Shown: one piece after another, positions 8,005 through 15,410 of the stretch
Numbering within the stretch: the first letter of the stretch is position 1
How the letters are laid out: every line of letters starts with the position of its first letter
Source: Pseudomonas leptonychotis
GTDB lineage: Bacteria > Pseudomonadota > Gammaproteobacteria > Pseudomonadales > Pseudomonadaceae
Direction: 5' to 3'
Assembly (NCBI RefSeq): GCF_004920405.1
Contig: NZ_RFLV01000003.1
Location: forward strand, 432,240-496,239
DNA length: 64,000 nt
Translations under genes and position numbers: made by a program
The notes under the pieces: generated by a model
What the model saw: only the letters and a program-made list of their open reading frames with translations
Database searches by the model: none
What the model was told of the DNA's origin: nothing

Positions 8005-8089
8005 TTGCGGCTACTTGCGCAGCCGAGACGCGTTTTACCACAATTGCCGCCGCCCTGCATGACCAAGCGACCGCCCGAATAGCCGCGCA

Positions 8090-9205
8090 TCACGCGACCG
8101 ACTGAGGCACCGCGATAATCCGCCAGTCATCACCCACTGCGCGCATTTCGACAATCTTCAGCGCTGGAGCATCGGCCATCCGCGCCAGCGGCAGATCAAG
8201 CAGCGGCCGCGCGCTGGAACCCAGCAGCTTGGGCGCCACAAACAACTGATACTCATCCACCAGGCCCAGGCGGGCAAACGCCCCAGCCAGGCGCGGACCG
8301 GCTTCCACCAACACTTCGTTAGCACCACGACTGGCCAGCTCGATCAGCAACTTACGCAGGTCAACATGCCCGTTGCTACCGGGTACGGCCAATAGTTCAT
8401 GTCCATCGTCCAGATAGCGATCACGGGCAGATGCCGCCGCACAGGTCGCCACCATGGCCGCGCCGGCCTGAAAGAACGGCACACTCAACGGCACGCGCAA
8501 ACGCCCGTCGACCAATACCCGCAGCGGCGGCCGGGTGATGGCCAAAGCCGTCAGTTCAGCCCCCAGCCCCAGCTCGTCGGCGCGTACGGTCAGCCGCGCA
8601 TCATCGGCCAGCACCGTATCGGCACCGGTCAACACCACGCTGGAACGAGCCCGCAAACGCTGCACCGCGGACCGTGCAGCGGGCCCAGTAATCCACTGGC
8701 TTTCGCCACTGGCCATGGCAGTACGCCCATCCAGGCTCATCGCCAACTTGACCCGCACAAACGGCAAGCCCTTCTCCATACGCTTGATAAACCCGGCATT
8801 CAGCGCGCGCGCCTCTGCCTCCAGCACACCGCTTTGTACGGCGATACCGGCATGCATCAACCGCAGCAGGCCATTACCGCCGACCTGCGGGTTGGTGTCC
8901 TGCATGGCGGCAACGACGCGGGTGATGCCGGCGTTGATCAGTGCATCGGCGCACGGCGGCGTACGCCCATGATGACTACAGGGTTCAAGGGTCACGTAAG
9001 CCGTCGCGCCGCGGGCCTTATCACCGGCCTGGCGCAGCGCATGCACTTCCGCGTGGGGCTCACCCGCACGGGCATGCCAACCTTCGCCGACAATGCGCCC
9101 ATCGTGGACGATTACACAGCCGACACGGGGATTGGGATGGGTGGAATACAGGCCTTTGCGGGCCAGCTCCAGCGCGCGGGCCATAAAGGCGTGATCTGAA
9201 TTCAT
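8090..9205 (-). CDS. ribD: Bifunctional diaminohydroxyphosphoribosylaminopyrimidine deaminase / 5-amino-6-(5-phosphoribosylamino)uracil reductase
   Basis: RibD performs the second and third steps after GTP cyclohydrolase II. The N-terminal deaminase domain has the zinc site HAEVHAL (His51, Glu53) and PCSHHGRTPPC (Cys76, Cys85). The C-terminal reductase domain starts near residue 147 (RVKLAMSLDGRTA) and includes EAGPRLAGAF, an NADPH-binding motif. ATG 9205 is used, two bases after the nrdR stop; an upstream TTG at 9211 is possible but unneeded. Total 371 residues, normal for the fused enzyme. It is upstream of the riboswitch and so may not be under its control. Confidence 0.96.
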   Translation of the reverse strand: MNSDHAFMARALELARKGLYSTHPNPRVGCVIVHDGRIVGEGWHARAGEPHAEVHALRQAGDKARGATAYVTLEPCSHHGRTPPCADALINAGITRVVAAMQDTNPQVGGNGLLRLMHAGIAVQSGVLEAEARALNAGFIKRMEKGLPFVRVKLAMSLDGRTAMASGESQWITGPAARSAVQRLRARSSVVLTGADTVLADDARLTVRADELGLGAELTALAITRPPLRVLVDGRLRVPLSVPFFQAGAAMVATCAAASARDRYLDDGHELLAVPGSNGHVDLRKLLIELASRGANEVLVEAGPRLAGAFARLGLVDEYQLFVAPKLLGSSARPLLDLPLARMADAPALKIVEMRAVGDDWRIIAVPQSVA

Positions 9206-9207
9206 CG

Positions 9208-9672
9208 TCAACCTTTGGCAGGCTCGCGGGACAGACGGTCGATTTCCTCGCGGAACTCGTTGAGGTCCTGGAAACGTTTGTACACCGAGGCGAAACGGAT
9301 ATAGGCCACTTCATCGAGTTTTTGCAGCTCGGCCATCACCAACTCACCGAGTACCAAGGACTTGATCTCGCGCTCGCCGGTGGCGCGCAGCTTGTGTTTA
9401 ATGTGGGCGATGGCCGCTTCCAGACGCTCGATGCTCACCGGGCGTTTTTCCAGAGCACGCTGCATGCCGGCACGCAGCTTGTCTTCATCGAAGGGTTGGC
9501 GGCTGCCGTCTTGCTTGATCAGCCGGGGCATGACCAATTCGGCCGTTTCAAAGGTGGTGAAACGTTCCTCACAGGCCAGGCACTCACGCCGACGCCGCAC
9601 CTGCTCACCCTCGGCAACCAGGCGCGAGTCGATCACTTTGGTGTCATTGGCAGCGCAAAAAGGACAGTGCAT
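9208..9672 (-). CDS. nrdR: Transcriptional repressor NrdR
   Basis: NrdR is the zinc- and nucleotide-binding repressor of ribonucleotide reductase operons. The 154-residue protein has the zinc ribbon MHCPFC...CLAC (Cys3, Cys6, Cys31, Cys34) and an ATP-cone domain beginning [20 protein letters not shown] near residue 47 and ending with [13 protein letters not shown]. Being next to ribD is the typical proteobacterial arrangement. Start and length agree with the family. No NrdR box is visible immediately upstream; the upstream region is occupied by a repeat element. Confidence 0.97.
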   Translation of the reverse strand: MHCPFCAANDTKVIDSRLVAEGEQVRRRRECLACEERFTTFETAELVMPRLIKQDGSRQPFDEDKLRAGMQRALEKRPVSIERLEAAIAHIKHKLRATGEREIKSLVLGELVMAELQKLDEVAYIRFASVYKRFQDLNEFREEIDRLSREPAKG

Positions 9673-9687
9673 AAATAAAGCAGCCTC

Positions 9688-9953
9688 AGGGTCTGTTACC
9701 GTTTCATCACATACACGCCGGAGCCTGTTTTAGCGCGAGGCAAGGCACGAGACGCGAAGTTTGGTGGTCCAAATGAGCCGTCGAGAAACGCAGCATCGCA
9801 CTAAAACAGACCCGGCCCTTCGGGTTGCGCGAAAAATCTCGCCATGCGGTGCTTGTAGGACTTGGCAAGGGAATAGCCATTACCTGCGCTCTACGCCTAG
9901 CCTGGCGAGCTTTTCGCAGCAACGCGGATCGCGCTGAAACGGCAACAGACCCT
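9688..9953. mobile_element. MITE-like element with 19-bp terminal inverted repeats and nested palindromes
   Basis: The 380-base gap between nrdR and the lipoprotein gene is filled mostly by this element. Its ends are AGGGTCTGTTACCGTTTCA (9688-9706) and TGAAACGGCAACAGACCCT (9935-9953), inverted repeats matching at 18 of 19 positions. Inside are two further inverted repeats: CTGTTTTAGCGCGA near 9725 against TCGCACTAAAACAG near 9800, and GCGAAAAATCTCGCCA near 9828 against TGGCGAGCTTTTCGC near 9903. There is no coding capacity for a transposase. I see no clear target-site duplication. A non-autonomous element or a composite of REP-type units is the best reading. Confidence 0.6.
9725..9813. repeat. 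Stem-loop repeat copy B, nested in the MITE-like element
   Basis: This inner unit is bounded by CTGTTTTAG/CTAAAACAG inverted ends and has a central hairpin TTTGG-tggt-CCAAA at 9760-9773, followed by TGAGC and AACGCAG. The layout GCG(A/G)AGTTT-N8-AAATGAGC is shared with 5834-5858, where the stem reads TTTAC/GTAAA. Confidence 0.5.
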
Positions 9954-10052
9954 CGACGAAAGCGGCCATGGTAGCGCATCCCGCAGGCAAGACAAGCCGA
10001 GGGGTTTACGGTATACAGGCGCCCATTCACACCAGCGGAGTTAATCACCTTT

Positions 10053-10508
10053 ATGAAAGCCCTTATGCCGTTACAACCGCTGATCCTTTCGAGCCTGATC
10101 GCCCTGCTGACAGCCTGCGCCAGCGACAAACCCGCGCCTGTCGAGCCCGCTCAGCCGGTGCCGGTTCAACTCCCAGCAAAAGCGGCGCCACTGCCGGCCT
10201 ATCAGCGCGAGCTGAGTGGCAGCCTGCTCAACGTACCCCATGAGGCGGAGGTTGAACTGGCTCTGCTGGCGGTCGACTCGCGCGGCAACCCTGAAGCGCT
10301 ACTGGGCAATATCCAGCTACGCGGCACCGGAGGCGCGCTGGGCTTTCGCCTGCCGTTCAACCCGGAAACCTTTAACAAACACTCGCGTATCGAGTTGCAT
10401 GGCCGAGCCAACCAGGCCGGCAGGTTGATTCTGCGTTTGCCGCAGCAGCGGATTGCCCGTGGTGAAACTCAGACGCTTGGTGAGCTGCGCCTGGTGCCTG
10501 CTCCATGA
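10053..10508 (+). CDS. YbaY/YscW-type outer-membrane lipoprotein
   Basis: This 151-residue protein begins with a lipoprotein signal ending LLTAC, lipidated Cys22; residue 23 is Ala, so outer-membrane sorting is expected. A proline-rich spacer (about residues 26-48) precedes a domain with AELALLAVDSRG-like and LPFNPETFNKHSRIELHGRA stretches, resembling the YbaY/YscW (type III secretion lipoprotein chaperone-like) family, whose general role is unknown. There is a GGAG 12 bases before ATG 10053; a second ATG at 10065 is also possible. It overlaps the methyltransferase by four bases (ATGA). Confidence 0.78.
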   Translation: MKALMPLQPLILSSLIALLTACASDKPAPVEPAQPVPVQLPAKAAPLPAYQRELSGSLLNVPHEAEVELALLAVDSRGNPEALLGNIQLRGTGGALGFRLPFNPETFNKHSRIELHGRANQAGRLILRLPQQRIARGETQTLGELRLVPAP

Positions 10509-11161
10509 CGGCACCGGCCGCCTTACAAACGGCGCTCAGCGAACTGCTCGGCGACGCCCAGCTCAATGCCGCGCCCCTGCCCGGCACTGACCTCAAGCTG
10601 TGGCTGATTGATGCTGACAATATGGACCGCGCCTTCAACCCCGAAGAAACCCGACGCATCCTCGAAGAACCGCCCTATTGGTGTTTCTGCTGGGCCAGTG
10701 GCCTGGTACTCGCGCGCTGGCTGGCCGAGCACCCCGAATGGGTGCGTGGCAAGCGTGTGCTGGACTTCGGTGCGGGTTCAGGCGTGGTCGCAATTGCCGC
10801 TGCCAAGGCCGGTGCGCTGGAAGTGGTGGCCTGCGACCTTGACCCGCTGGCTATCGAAGCCTGCCGCGCCAACGCGGCGCTGAATAACGTGATGCTGAGT
10901 TACTCCGCCGACTTCTTCGCCGAGACCGATCGCTTTGATCTGATCATCGTCGCCGACGTGCTGTATGACCGCGCCAACCTGCCTCTGCTCGATCAATTCC
11001 TTAGCCGCGGTCGCCAGGCGCTGGTCGCCGACTCACGGGTCCGCGACTTCCAGCACCCGCTGTATCAGCGCCTCGGCATATGGGAAGCCTGTACCTGGCC
11101 AGACCTGGCCGAACCGACCGAATTTCGTTATGTCAGCCTGTACCACGCCGAGCGTGCTTGA
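10505..11161 (+). CDS. Class I SAM-dependent methyltransferase, ETF-beta/PrmA-like
   Basis: The 218-residue protein has SAM-binding motif I VLDFGAGSG (85-93), an acidic residue after the second strand (VVACDLDPLAIEACRANA, about 108-125) and a post-I motif FDLIIVADVLYD near residue 143-154. The DVLYD sequence is typical of the METTL20/ETF-beta lysine methyltransferase and related PrmA-like protein methyltransferases. The true substrate is unknown. It is translationally coupled to the preceding lipoprotein gene and lies 86 bases before the thioredoxin-like gene. Confidence 0.83.
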   Translation: MTAPAALQTALSELLGDAQLNAAPLPGTDLKLWLIDADNMDRAFNPEETRRILEEPPYWCFCWASGLVLARWLAEHPEWVRGKRVLDFGAGSGVVAIAAAKAGALEVVACDLDPLAIEACRANAALNNVMLSYSADFFAETDRFDLIIVADVLYDRANLPLLDQFLSRGRQALVADSRVRDFQHPLYQRLGIWEACTWPDLAEPTEFRYVSLYHAERA

Positions 11162-11247
11162 ACGCCCCTTGTATCCAGCCCACACGGCCGCATCTAATAG
11201 TCCATTGCACTCCGCCCCTCTTCACTTGCGCCCAGCCGAGACCGACC

Positions 11248-12120
11248 ATGAGTGACTCCCCTTATATTTTTGACATAGCAGGCAGCGCCAGCTTCGAAAA
11301 GCTGGTGATCGAAAATTCCTTTGAGCAACCCGTGCTGGTGGATTTCTGGGCCGAATGGTGTGCGCCCTGCAAGGCGCTGATGCCACTGCTGGCGAAGATC
11401 ACCGAGGAGTATCGAGGCGAGCTGCTGCTGGCCAAGGTCAATTGCGATATTGAGCAGGATATAGTCGCCCGCTTTGGCATTCGTAGCCTGCCTACCGTGG
11501 TGCTGTTCAAAGATGGCCAACCGGTCGACGGTTTTACCGGCGCCCAGCCGGAGTCGGCGATTCGCGAACTGCTCAAGACCCACGTTGCCGAACCTGCCCC
11601 GGAGGCAGCCGACCCAATGGAAGCGGCGCAAGCCCTGTTCAGCGAAGGCCGCTTCGCCGATGCCGAGGCCGTGCTTAAAGTCTTATTAACGGAAAACAAC
11701 GAGCACGCCACCGCGCTGATTCTCTACGCCCGCTGCCTGGCCGAACGTAACGAGCTGGACGAAGCCGAAGCGGTGCTCAACGCGGTAAAAGGTGATGAAC
11801 ACAAGCAGGCTTTAGCCGGCGCCCGCGCTCAGCTGACTTTTCTGCGCCAGGCCAGCGAACTGCCCGACGCTGCCAGCCTGAAAACCCGCCTGGCGCAAAA
11901 CGCCGATGACGATGAAGCCTGCTATCAACTGGCCGTGCAACAGCTGGCGCGCCAGCACTACGAGCCGGCGCTGGATGCCCTGCTTAAGTTATTTGTACGC
12001 AATCGCAGCTACGCCGACGGCCTTGCACATAAAACCTTGCTGCAAGTCTTCGACCTGCTCGGCAACGACCACCCACTGGTCACCGCCTACCGACGCAAGC
12101 TGTACCAGGCGATTTACTAA
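11248..12120 (+). CDS. cnoX: CnoX/YbbN-type thioredoxin-TPR co-chaperone
   Basis: The 290-residue protein has an N-terminal thioredoxin fold (residues 10-110) with active site WCAPC (Cys38, Cys41) and cis-proline in RSLPTVVLF, then a TPR-rich C-terminal half (from about 125) with repeats such as AQALFSEGRFADAEAVLKVLL. This is the architecture of YbbN/CnoX, which protects proteins from oxidation and hands them to GroEL and DnaK. The E. coli protein lacks the first active-site cysteine, while this one retains both. Start ATG 11248 is set by homology; an open frame extends upstream through the preceding gap. Confidence 0.9.
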   Translation: MSDSPYIFDIAGSASFEKLVIENSFEQPVLVDFWAEWCAPCKALMPLLAKITEEYRGELLLAKVNCDIEQDIVARFGIRSLPTVVLFKDGQPVDGFTGAQPESAIRELLKTHVAEPAPEAADPMEAAQALFSEGRFADAEAVLKVLLTENNEHATALILYARCLAERNELDEAEAVLNAVKGDEHKQALAGARAQLTFLRQASELPDAASLKTRLAQNADDDEACYQLAVQQLARQHYEPALDALLKLFVRNRSYADGLAHKTLLQVFDLLGNDHPLVTAYRRKLYQAIY

Positions 12121-12143
12121 CGCCTATCTGCCGGTTGCGAATC

Positions 12144-12203
12144 TCGCGACTAAAGCCCCTCACACGAGCCCAGCGAACTCTGTGGGAGGGGCTTTAGCCG
12201 CGA
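12144..12203. repeat. REP-like inverted repeat
   Basis: Left arm TCGCGACTAAAGCCCCTCAC (from 12144) and right arm GTGGGAGGGGCTTTAGCCGC (12182-12201, continuing to 12203) are near-perfect inverted copies separated by about 16 bases. The GTGGGAGGGGCTTTAGCCGC sequence is a familiar Pseudomonas REP form. It sits between the convergent cnoX gene and the 12253-12597 gene and could also end transcripts. Confidence 0.75.
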
Positions 12204-12252
12204 CAAATGAGTCACAAGATGCCACCGCGCAGCAACTCACCTGCCATGCCTA

Positions 12253-12597
12253 TCAACCCACCCAGTGGTAAATAGGCGCATCCACACCCGCTTCCATGCG
12301 CACCTGAGTGCAATGGCGCAGGCGCACCAGTAGGCGCTTACCTGCCGCTTCGCCTCCGGCCAGCCCGGCCAACTGCTCAAGCAACTGCGGCCCTTCGACC
12401 TGCCCAGCCCGACGTAAAAGCTCCAATGTGGTCTGCCACAAGGCATCGTTTGCCGTCGGCGTCGACGCAGGGGCTTGCGGCGCCACAGGCGGAGCATCCA
12501 GGGTTATGTGCTGCGCCAATTGCGCCCAATCTTGCGCATCCAGCTCTACGGTCAGGTCCACCGGCCACGCGCCGATCTGCCCACGAATTCGCACCAT
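12253..12597 (-). CDS. Conserved hypothetical protein, 114 aa
   Basis: The frame encodes a soluble, leucine- and alanine-rich protein with no signal peptide or membrane segment. The N-terminus MVRIRGQIGAWPVDLTVELD looks like a small beta sheet, then an alanine/proline-rich linker (about 36-50) leads into a helical part (DALWQTTLELLRRAGQVEG) and a C-terminal RLLVRLRHCTQVRMEAG strand pair. I do not recognise a family. It is convergent with cnoX and divergent from the Zur-box operon, starting 83 bases from the operator. Reading-frame quality and codon use look normal. Confidence 0.6.
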   Translation of the reverse strand: MVRIRGQIGAWPVDLTVELDAQDWAQLAQHITLDAPPVAPQAPASTPTANDALWQTTLELLRRAGQVEGPQLLEQLAGLAGGEAAGKRLLVRLRHCTQVRMEAGVDAPIYHWVG

Positions 12598-12679
12598 GAC
12601 TCTGCCCTCATCTGATCAACCGCCATGCTCCCACGCCCCGATCAGCACGCCAAGAAGAGCTGGCCATGCCCACGACAAA

Positions 12680-12698
12680 GTTGTTATAACGTAACAAC
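12680..12698 (+). promoter_or_regulatory. Zur-like operator upstream of the zinc-type ABC operon
   Basis: GTTGTTATAACGTAACAAC is an inverted repeat (arms GTTGTTA/TAACAAC) whose core TGTTATAACGTAACA matches the gammaproteobacterial Zur consensus TGTTATAATATAACA at 13 of 15 positions. It ends 24 bases before the ATG of the His-rich protein gene, a position suited to repression when zinc is plentiful. Confidence 0.72.
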
Positions 12699-12722
12699 TA
12701 ATTATTCAGACCGGAGATCACC

Positions 12723-13304
12723 ATGCGCCGCCTGCTACTCGCCTTGCCTTTCGCGCTATTGCCCCTGGCCACCGCCCTGGCAGCCAGTCACGACCATGAA
12801 CATGAACACCATGAAGAACACAGCAGCCTGGACGCCCACGAACACGGCGCCGCACAACTCAACATCGTGCTCGATGGCAAGGTGCTGGAACTGCAACTGG
12901 AGAGCCCGGCTATGAACCTGGTGGGCTTCGAACATGCCGCCAAAAGCGATGCCGATAAAGCCAAGGTCACTGCGGCACGCAGCCAGCTGAAGCAGCCAAA
13001 AGCGCTGTTCGGCGTGAATGCAGGCGACTGCAGCGTTCGCAAGGCAGAGTTAGAAAGCCCGCTGTTTGCAGAGAACGCGCATGAGCACAAAGAACACCCC
13101 GCTCAGGACCAGGGCAGCGAGCACAATGACATCGACGCGCACTACATTTTCGATTGCCAGACGCCTGACGAGTTGAAGCAGCTTGATCTAGCCGAGCTGT
13201 TCAAGCGCTTCCCCGCCACCCAGAAAATTCAGGTACAACTGATCGGCCCGAATGGCCAGCAGGGCCTGGAATTGACACCCGCGCAGCCGTCCCTGAGTTT
13301 CTAA
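12723..13304 (+). CDS. Secreted His-rich zinc-associated protein (DUF2796, PA4063-like)
   Basis: The 193-residue protein has a signal peptide (MRRLLLALPFALLPLATALA) and then a metal-binding-like stretch SHDHEHEHHEEH, more His near AHEHGAAQ, and a second cluster HEHKEHPAQDQGSEH near residue 118. The rest matches the DUF2796 family (LNIVLDGKVLELQLESPA; DAHYIFDC). A periplasmic zinc-binding or zinc-delivery function is inferred from the His clusters and from the Zur-like site just upstream. SD GGAGA lies before ATG 12723. It is followed by a 119-base gap with a repeat and then an ABC transporter. Confidence 0.85.
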   Translation: MRRLLLALPFALLPLATALAASHDHEHEHHEEHSSLDAHEHGAAQLNIVLDGKVLELQLESPAMNLVGFEHAAKSDADKAKVTAARSQLKQPKALFGVNAGDCSVRKAELESPLFAENAHEHKEHPAQDQGSEHNDIDAHYIFDCQTPDELKQLDLAELFKRFPATQKIQVQLIGPNGQQGLELTPAQPSLSF

Positions 13305-13317
13305 TTTACTGATTGAA

Positions 13318-13405
13318 CGTAGGGTGGATGACGCTTCACCATCCACCCCTGCCACTTTGTGGTGGATGAAAAGAGCGTCAGCCACGCGCCTCGCCCCACC
13401 CTACG
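13318..13405. repeat. Intergenic palindromic repeat with CGTAGGGTGG/CCACCCTACG ends
   Basis: The element starts CGTAGGGTGG (13318-13327) and ends CCACCCTACG (13396-13405). Inside, GGTGGATG is paired with CATCCACC (13324-13348) and GGTGGATG recurs at 13361. It lies between two genes of the Zur-type operon, so it is transcribed and may affect mRNA processing between the binding protein and transporter. Confidence 0.65.
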
Positions 13406-13423
13406 CGCCAAACGAGTTCACCC

Positions 13424-14134
13424 ATGAGTGCAGCCCTGATCCAACTGTCCAACCTCGGCTTTGCCTGGCCCGGCCAGCCCGAGTTACTGGACATCGACAC
13501 CTTCACCCTGCAACGCGGTGAAAGCCTGTTTCTCAAAGGCCCCAGCGGCAGCGGCAAGACCACCTTACTGGGCCTGCTCGGCGGCGTGCAGCAACCCAAT
13601 CGCGGTAGCATCCAGCTGCTTGAGCAGGACTTGAGCCGGCTCTCGGTCAGCGCCCGCGACCGTTTTCGCGTCGATCACACCGGCTACATCTTCCAGCAAT
13701 TCAACCTGCTGCCATTTCTCTCGGTGTGCGAGAACGTAGAGCTGCCTTGCCACTTCTCCAAACTGCGTGCCGCTCGCGCCACTCAGCGCCATGGCAGCGT
13801 GGCCAAGGCCACCAGTAGCCTGCTCGCCCACCTCGGTCTGCACCAGCCCGAGCTGCTGGAGCGGCGCGCCGGTGACCTGTCGATTGGCCAGCAACAGCGC
13901 GTCGCCGCTGCCCGCGCGCTGATTGGCCAGCCCGAGCTGGTGATCGCCGACGAGCCCACTTCGGCTCTGGATGCCGACGCCCGCGAGGCCTTTCTCGAAT
14001 TGCTGTTCGCCGAATGCCGCGAAGCCGGCTCCAGCTTGCTGTTTGTCAGCCATGACCAGAGCCTGGCGCGACTGTTCGACCGCAGCCTGTCGTTGGCAGA
14101 GCTGAACAAAGCCACCCGCTTGGCGGAGATTTAA
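13424..14134 (+). CDS. ABC transporter ATP-binding protein, LolD/MacB-like (PA4064-like)
   Basis: The 236-residue ATPase has Walker A GPSGSGKTT (39-47), Q-loop region FQQFNLLPF near 90-98, signature LSIGQQQRV (152-160), Walker B LVIADEPTSALD (172-183) and switch His in FVSHDQ. The class is that of LolD, MacB and FtsE, whose transporters move or extract hydrophobic or envelope substrates rather than import small solutes. It is followed after two bases by an FtsX-type permease and is presumably its energiser. The context points to a role under zinc starvation. Confidence 0.9.
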   Translation: MSAALIQLSNLGFAWPGQPELLDIDTFTLQRGESLFLKGPSGSGKTTLLGLLGGVQQPNRGSIQLLEQDLSRLSVSARDRFRVDHTGYIFQQFNLLPFLSVCENVELPCHFSKLRAARATQRHGSVAKATSSLLAHLGLHQPELLERRAGDLSIGQQQRVAAARALIGQPELVIADEPTSALDADAREAFLELLFAECREAGSSLLFVSHDQSLARLFDRSLSLAELNKATRLAEI

Positions 14135-14136
14135 CG

Positions 14137-15402
14137 ATGTATCTACTGCGTCTCGCGCTGGCCAGCTTGGGCAACCGCCGCTTTACTGCGTGGCTGACGG
14201 TGTTCGCCATCGCGCTCTCTGTGTGTTTGTTGCTCGCGGTGGAGCGGGTGCGTACCGAAGCCCGCGCCAGTTTCGCCAACACCATCAGCGGCACCGACCT
14301 GATCGTCGGCGCGCGCTCGGGCAGCGTCAACTTGTTGCTGTACTCGGTGTTTCGCATCGGCAATGCCACCAACAACATCCGCTGGGACAGCTTCGAGCAC
14401 CTCGCCGAGCACCGCCAGGTGAAGTGGGCCATCCCGATCTCCCTCGGCGACTCACACCGCGGTTATCGGGTGATGGGCACCAGCCCAGCGTATTTCGAGC
14501 ACTACCGCTACGCCCGCACTCAGGCCCTGCAACTGAGCAGCGGCCGCGCCTTTACCGATGACCCGTTCGAAGTAGTGCTCGGCGCGGAAGTAGCCCAGGC
14601 GCTTGACTACCAGCTCGACCAAGAGCTGGTGCTGGCCCATGGCGTGGCCACCATCAGTCTGGTCAAGCATGACGACAAACCGTTCAAGGTGGTCGGCATA
14701 CTCAAACGCACCGGCACTCCGGTGGATCGCACCCTGCATATTTCCCTGGCCGGCATGGAAGCCCTGCATGTCGACTGGCAGAACGGTATGCCGGCACGCG
14801 GCGCGGCCAAGGTCAGTGCTGAACAAGCACGGGGCATGGCGCTGAAACCGCAACAAATCACCGCCGTGCTGCTAGGACTGAACAGCAAGATCGCCACCTT
14901 CAGCCTGCAACGGGAGATCAACGAATTTCGTGGCGAACCGCTACTGGCGATTCTGCCCGGCGTGGCGCTGCAGGAGTTGTGGAGCCTGATGGGCACCGCT
15001 GAAAAAGCCCTGTTTGTGGTGTCGCTGTTTGTCGTACTGACGGGACTGATCGGCATGCTCACCGCCATTCTCACCAGCCTCAACGAACGCCGCCGAGAGA
15101 TGGCCATTTTGCGCTCGGTCGGCGCCCGCCCTTGGCATATCGCCAGCCTGCTGATTGTCGAAGCCTTTGCTCTGGCGCTGGCCGGGGTGCTGCTGGGCCT
15201 GTTGCTGCTGTATGTGGGCATCGCCGGCGCGCAGGGTTATGTGCAGGCGAATTACGGCCTGTACCTGCCACTAAACCTACCGACGCGCTATGAGTGGACG
15301 CTGCTCGGCGCTATCCTGAGCGCCGCCCTGTTAATGGGTTGTGTACCGGCCTGGCGTGCGTATCGCCAATCCCTGGCCGATGGTTTATCGATCCGTTTAT
15401 GA
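14137..15402 (+). CDS. FtsX/MacB-type ABC transporter permease (PA4065-like)
   Basis: The 421-residue membrane protein has one N-terminal transmembrane helix (about 17-35), a large periplasmic domain (about 40-275) and three C-terminal helices: near 285-310, 340-365 and 390-410. The sequence MLTAILTSLNERRREMAILRSVGARPWHI is the conserved cytoplasmic coupling segment of the FtsX domain. Such permeases usually act as mechanotransmitters or lipoprotein extractors. It overlaps the next gene's upstream ATG at its stop, and forms one unit with the ATPase at 13424-14134. Substrate is unknown; zinc-related envelope function is inference. Confidence 0.9.
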   Translation: MYLLRLALASLGNRRFTAWLTVFAIALSVCLLLAVERVRTEARASFANTISGTDLIVGARSGSVNLLLYSVFRIGNATNNIRWDSFEHLAEHRQVKWAIPISLGDSHRGYRVMGTSPAYFEHYRYARTQALQLSSGRAFTDDPFEVVLGAEVAQALDYQLDQELVLAHGVATISLVKHDDKPFKVVGILKRTGTPVDRTLHISLAGMEALHVDWQNGMPARGAAKVSAEQARGMALKPQQITAVLLGLNSKIATFSLQREINEFRGEPLLAILPGVALQELWSLMGTAEKALFVVSLFVVLTGLIGMLTAILTSLNERRREMAILRSVGARPWHIASLLIVEAFALALAGVLLGLLLLYVGIAGAQGYVQANYGLYLPLNLPTRYEWTLLGAILSAALLMGCVPAWRAYRQSLADGLSIRL

Positions 15403-15410
15403 GGCTGACC

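Noticed and set aside
7779..8093. 104-codon minus frame covering the ribD-ribC gap
   Set aside because: It lies on the FMN riboswitch aptamer; conservation there is explained by RNA structure.
9688..9953. Possible CRISPR array because of repeated motifs
   Set aside because: The repeats are inverted and nested, not direct, and there are no spacers of even length or cas genes.
9707..10129. 140-codon minus frame over the MITE-like element and lipoprotein start
   Set aside because: It crosses repeats and the real lipoprotein gene and has no protein-like features.
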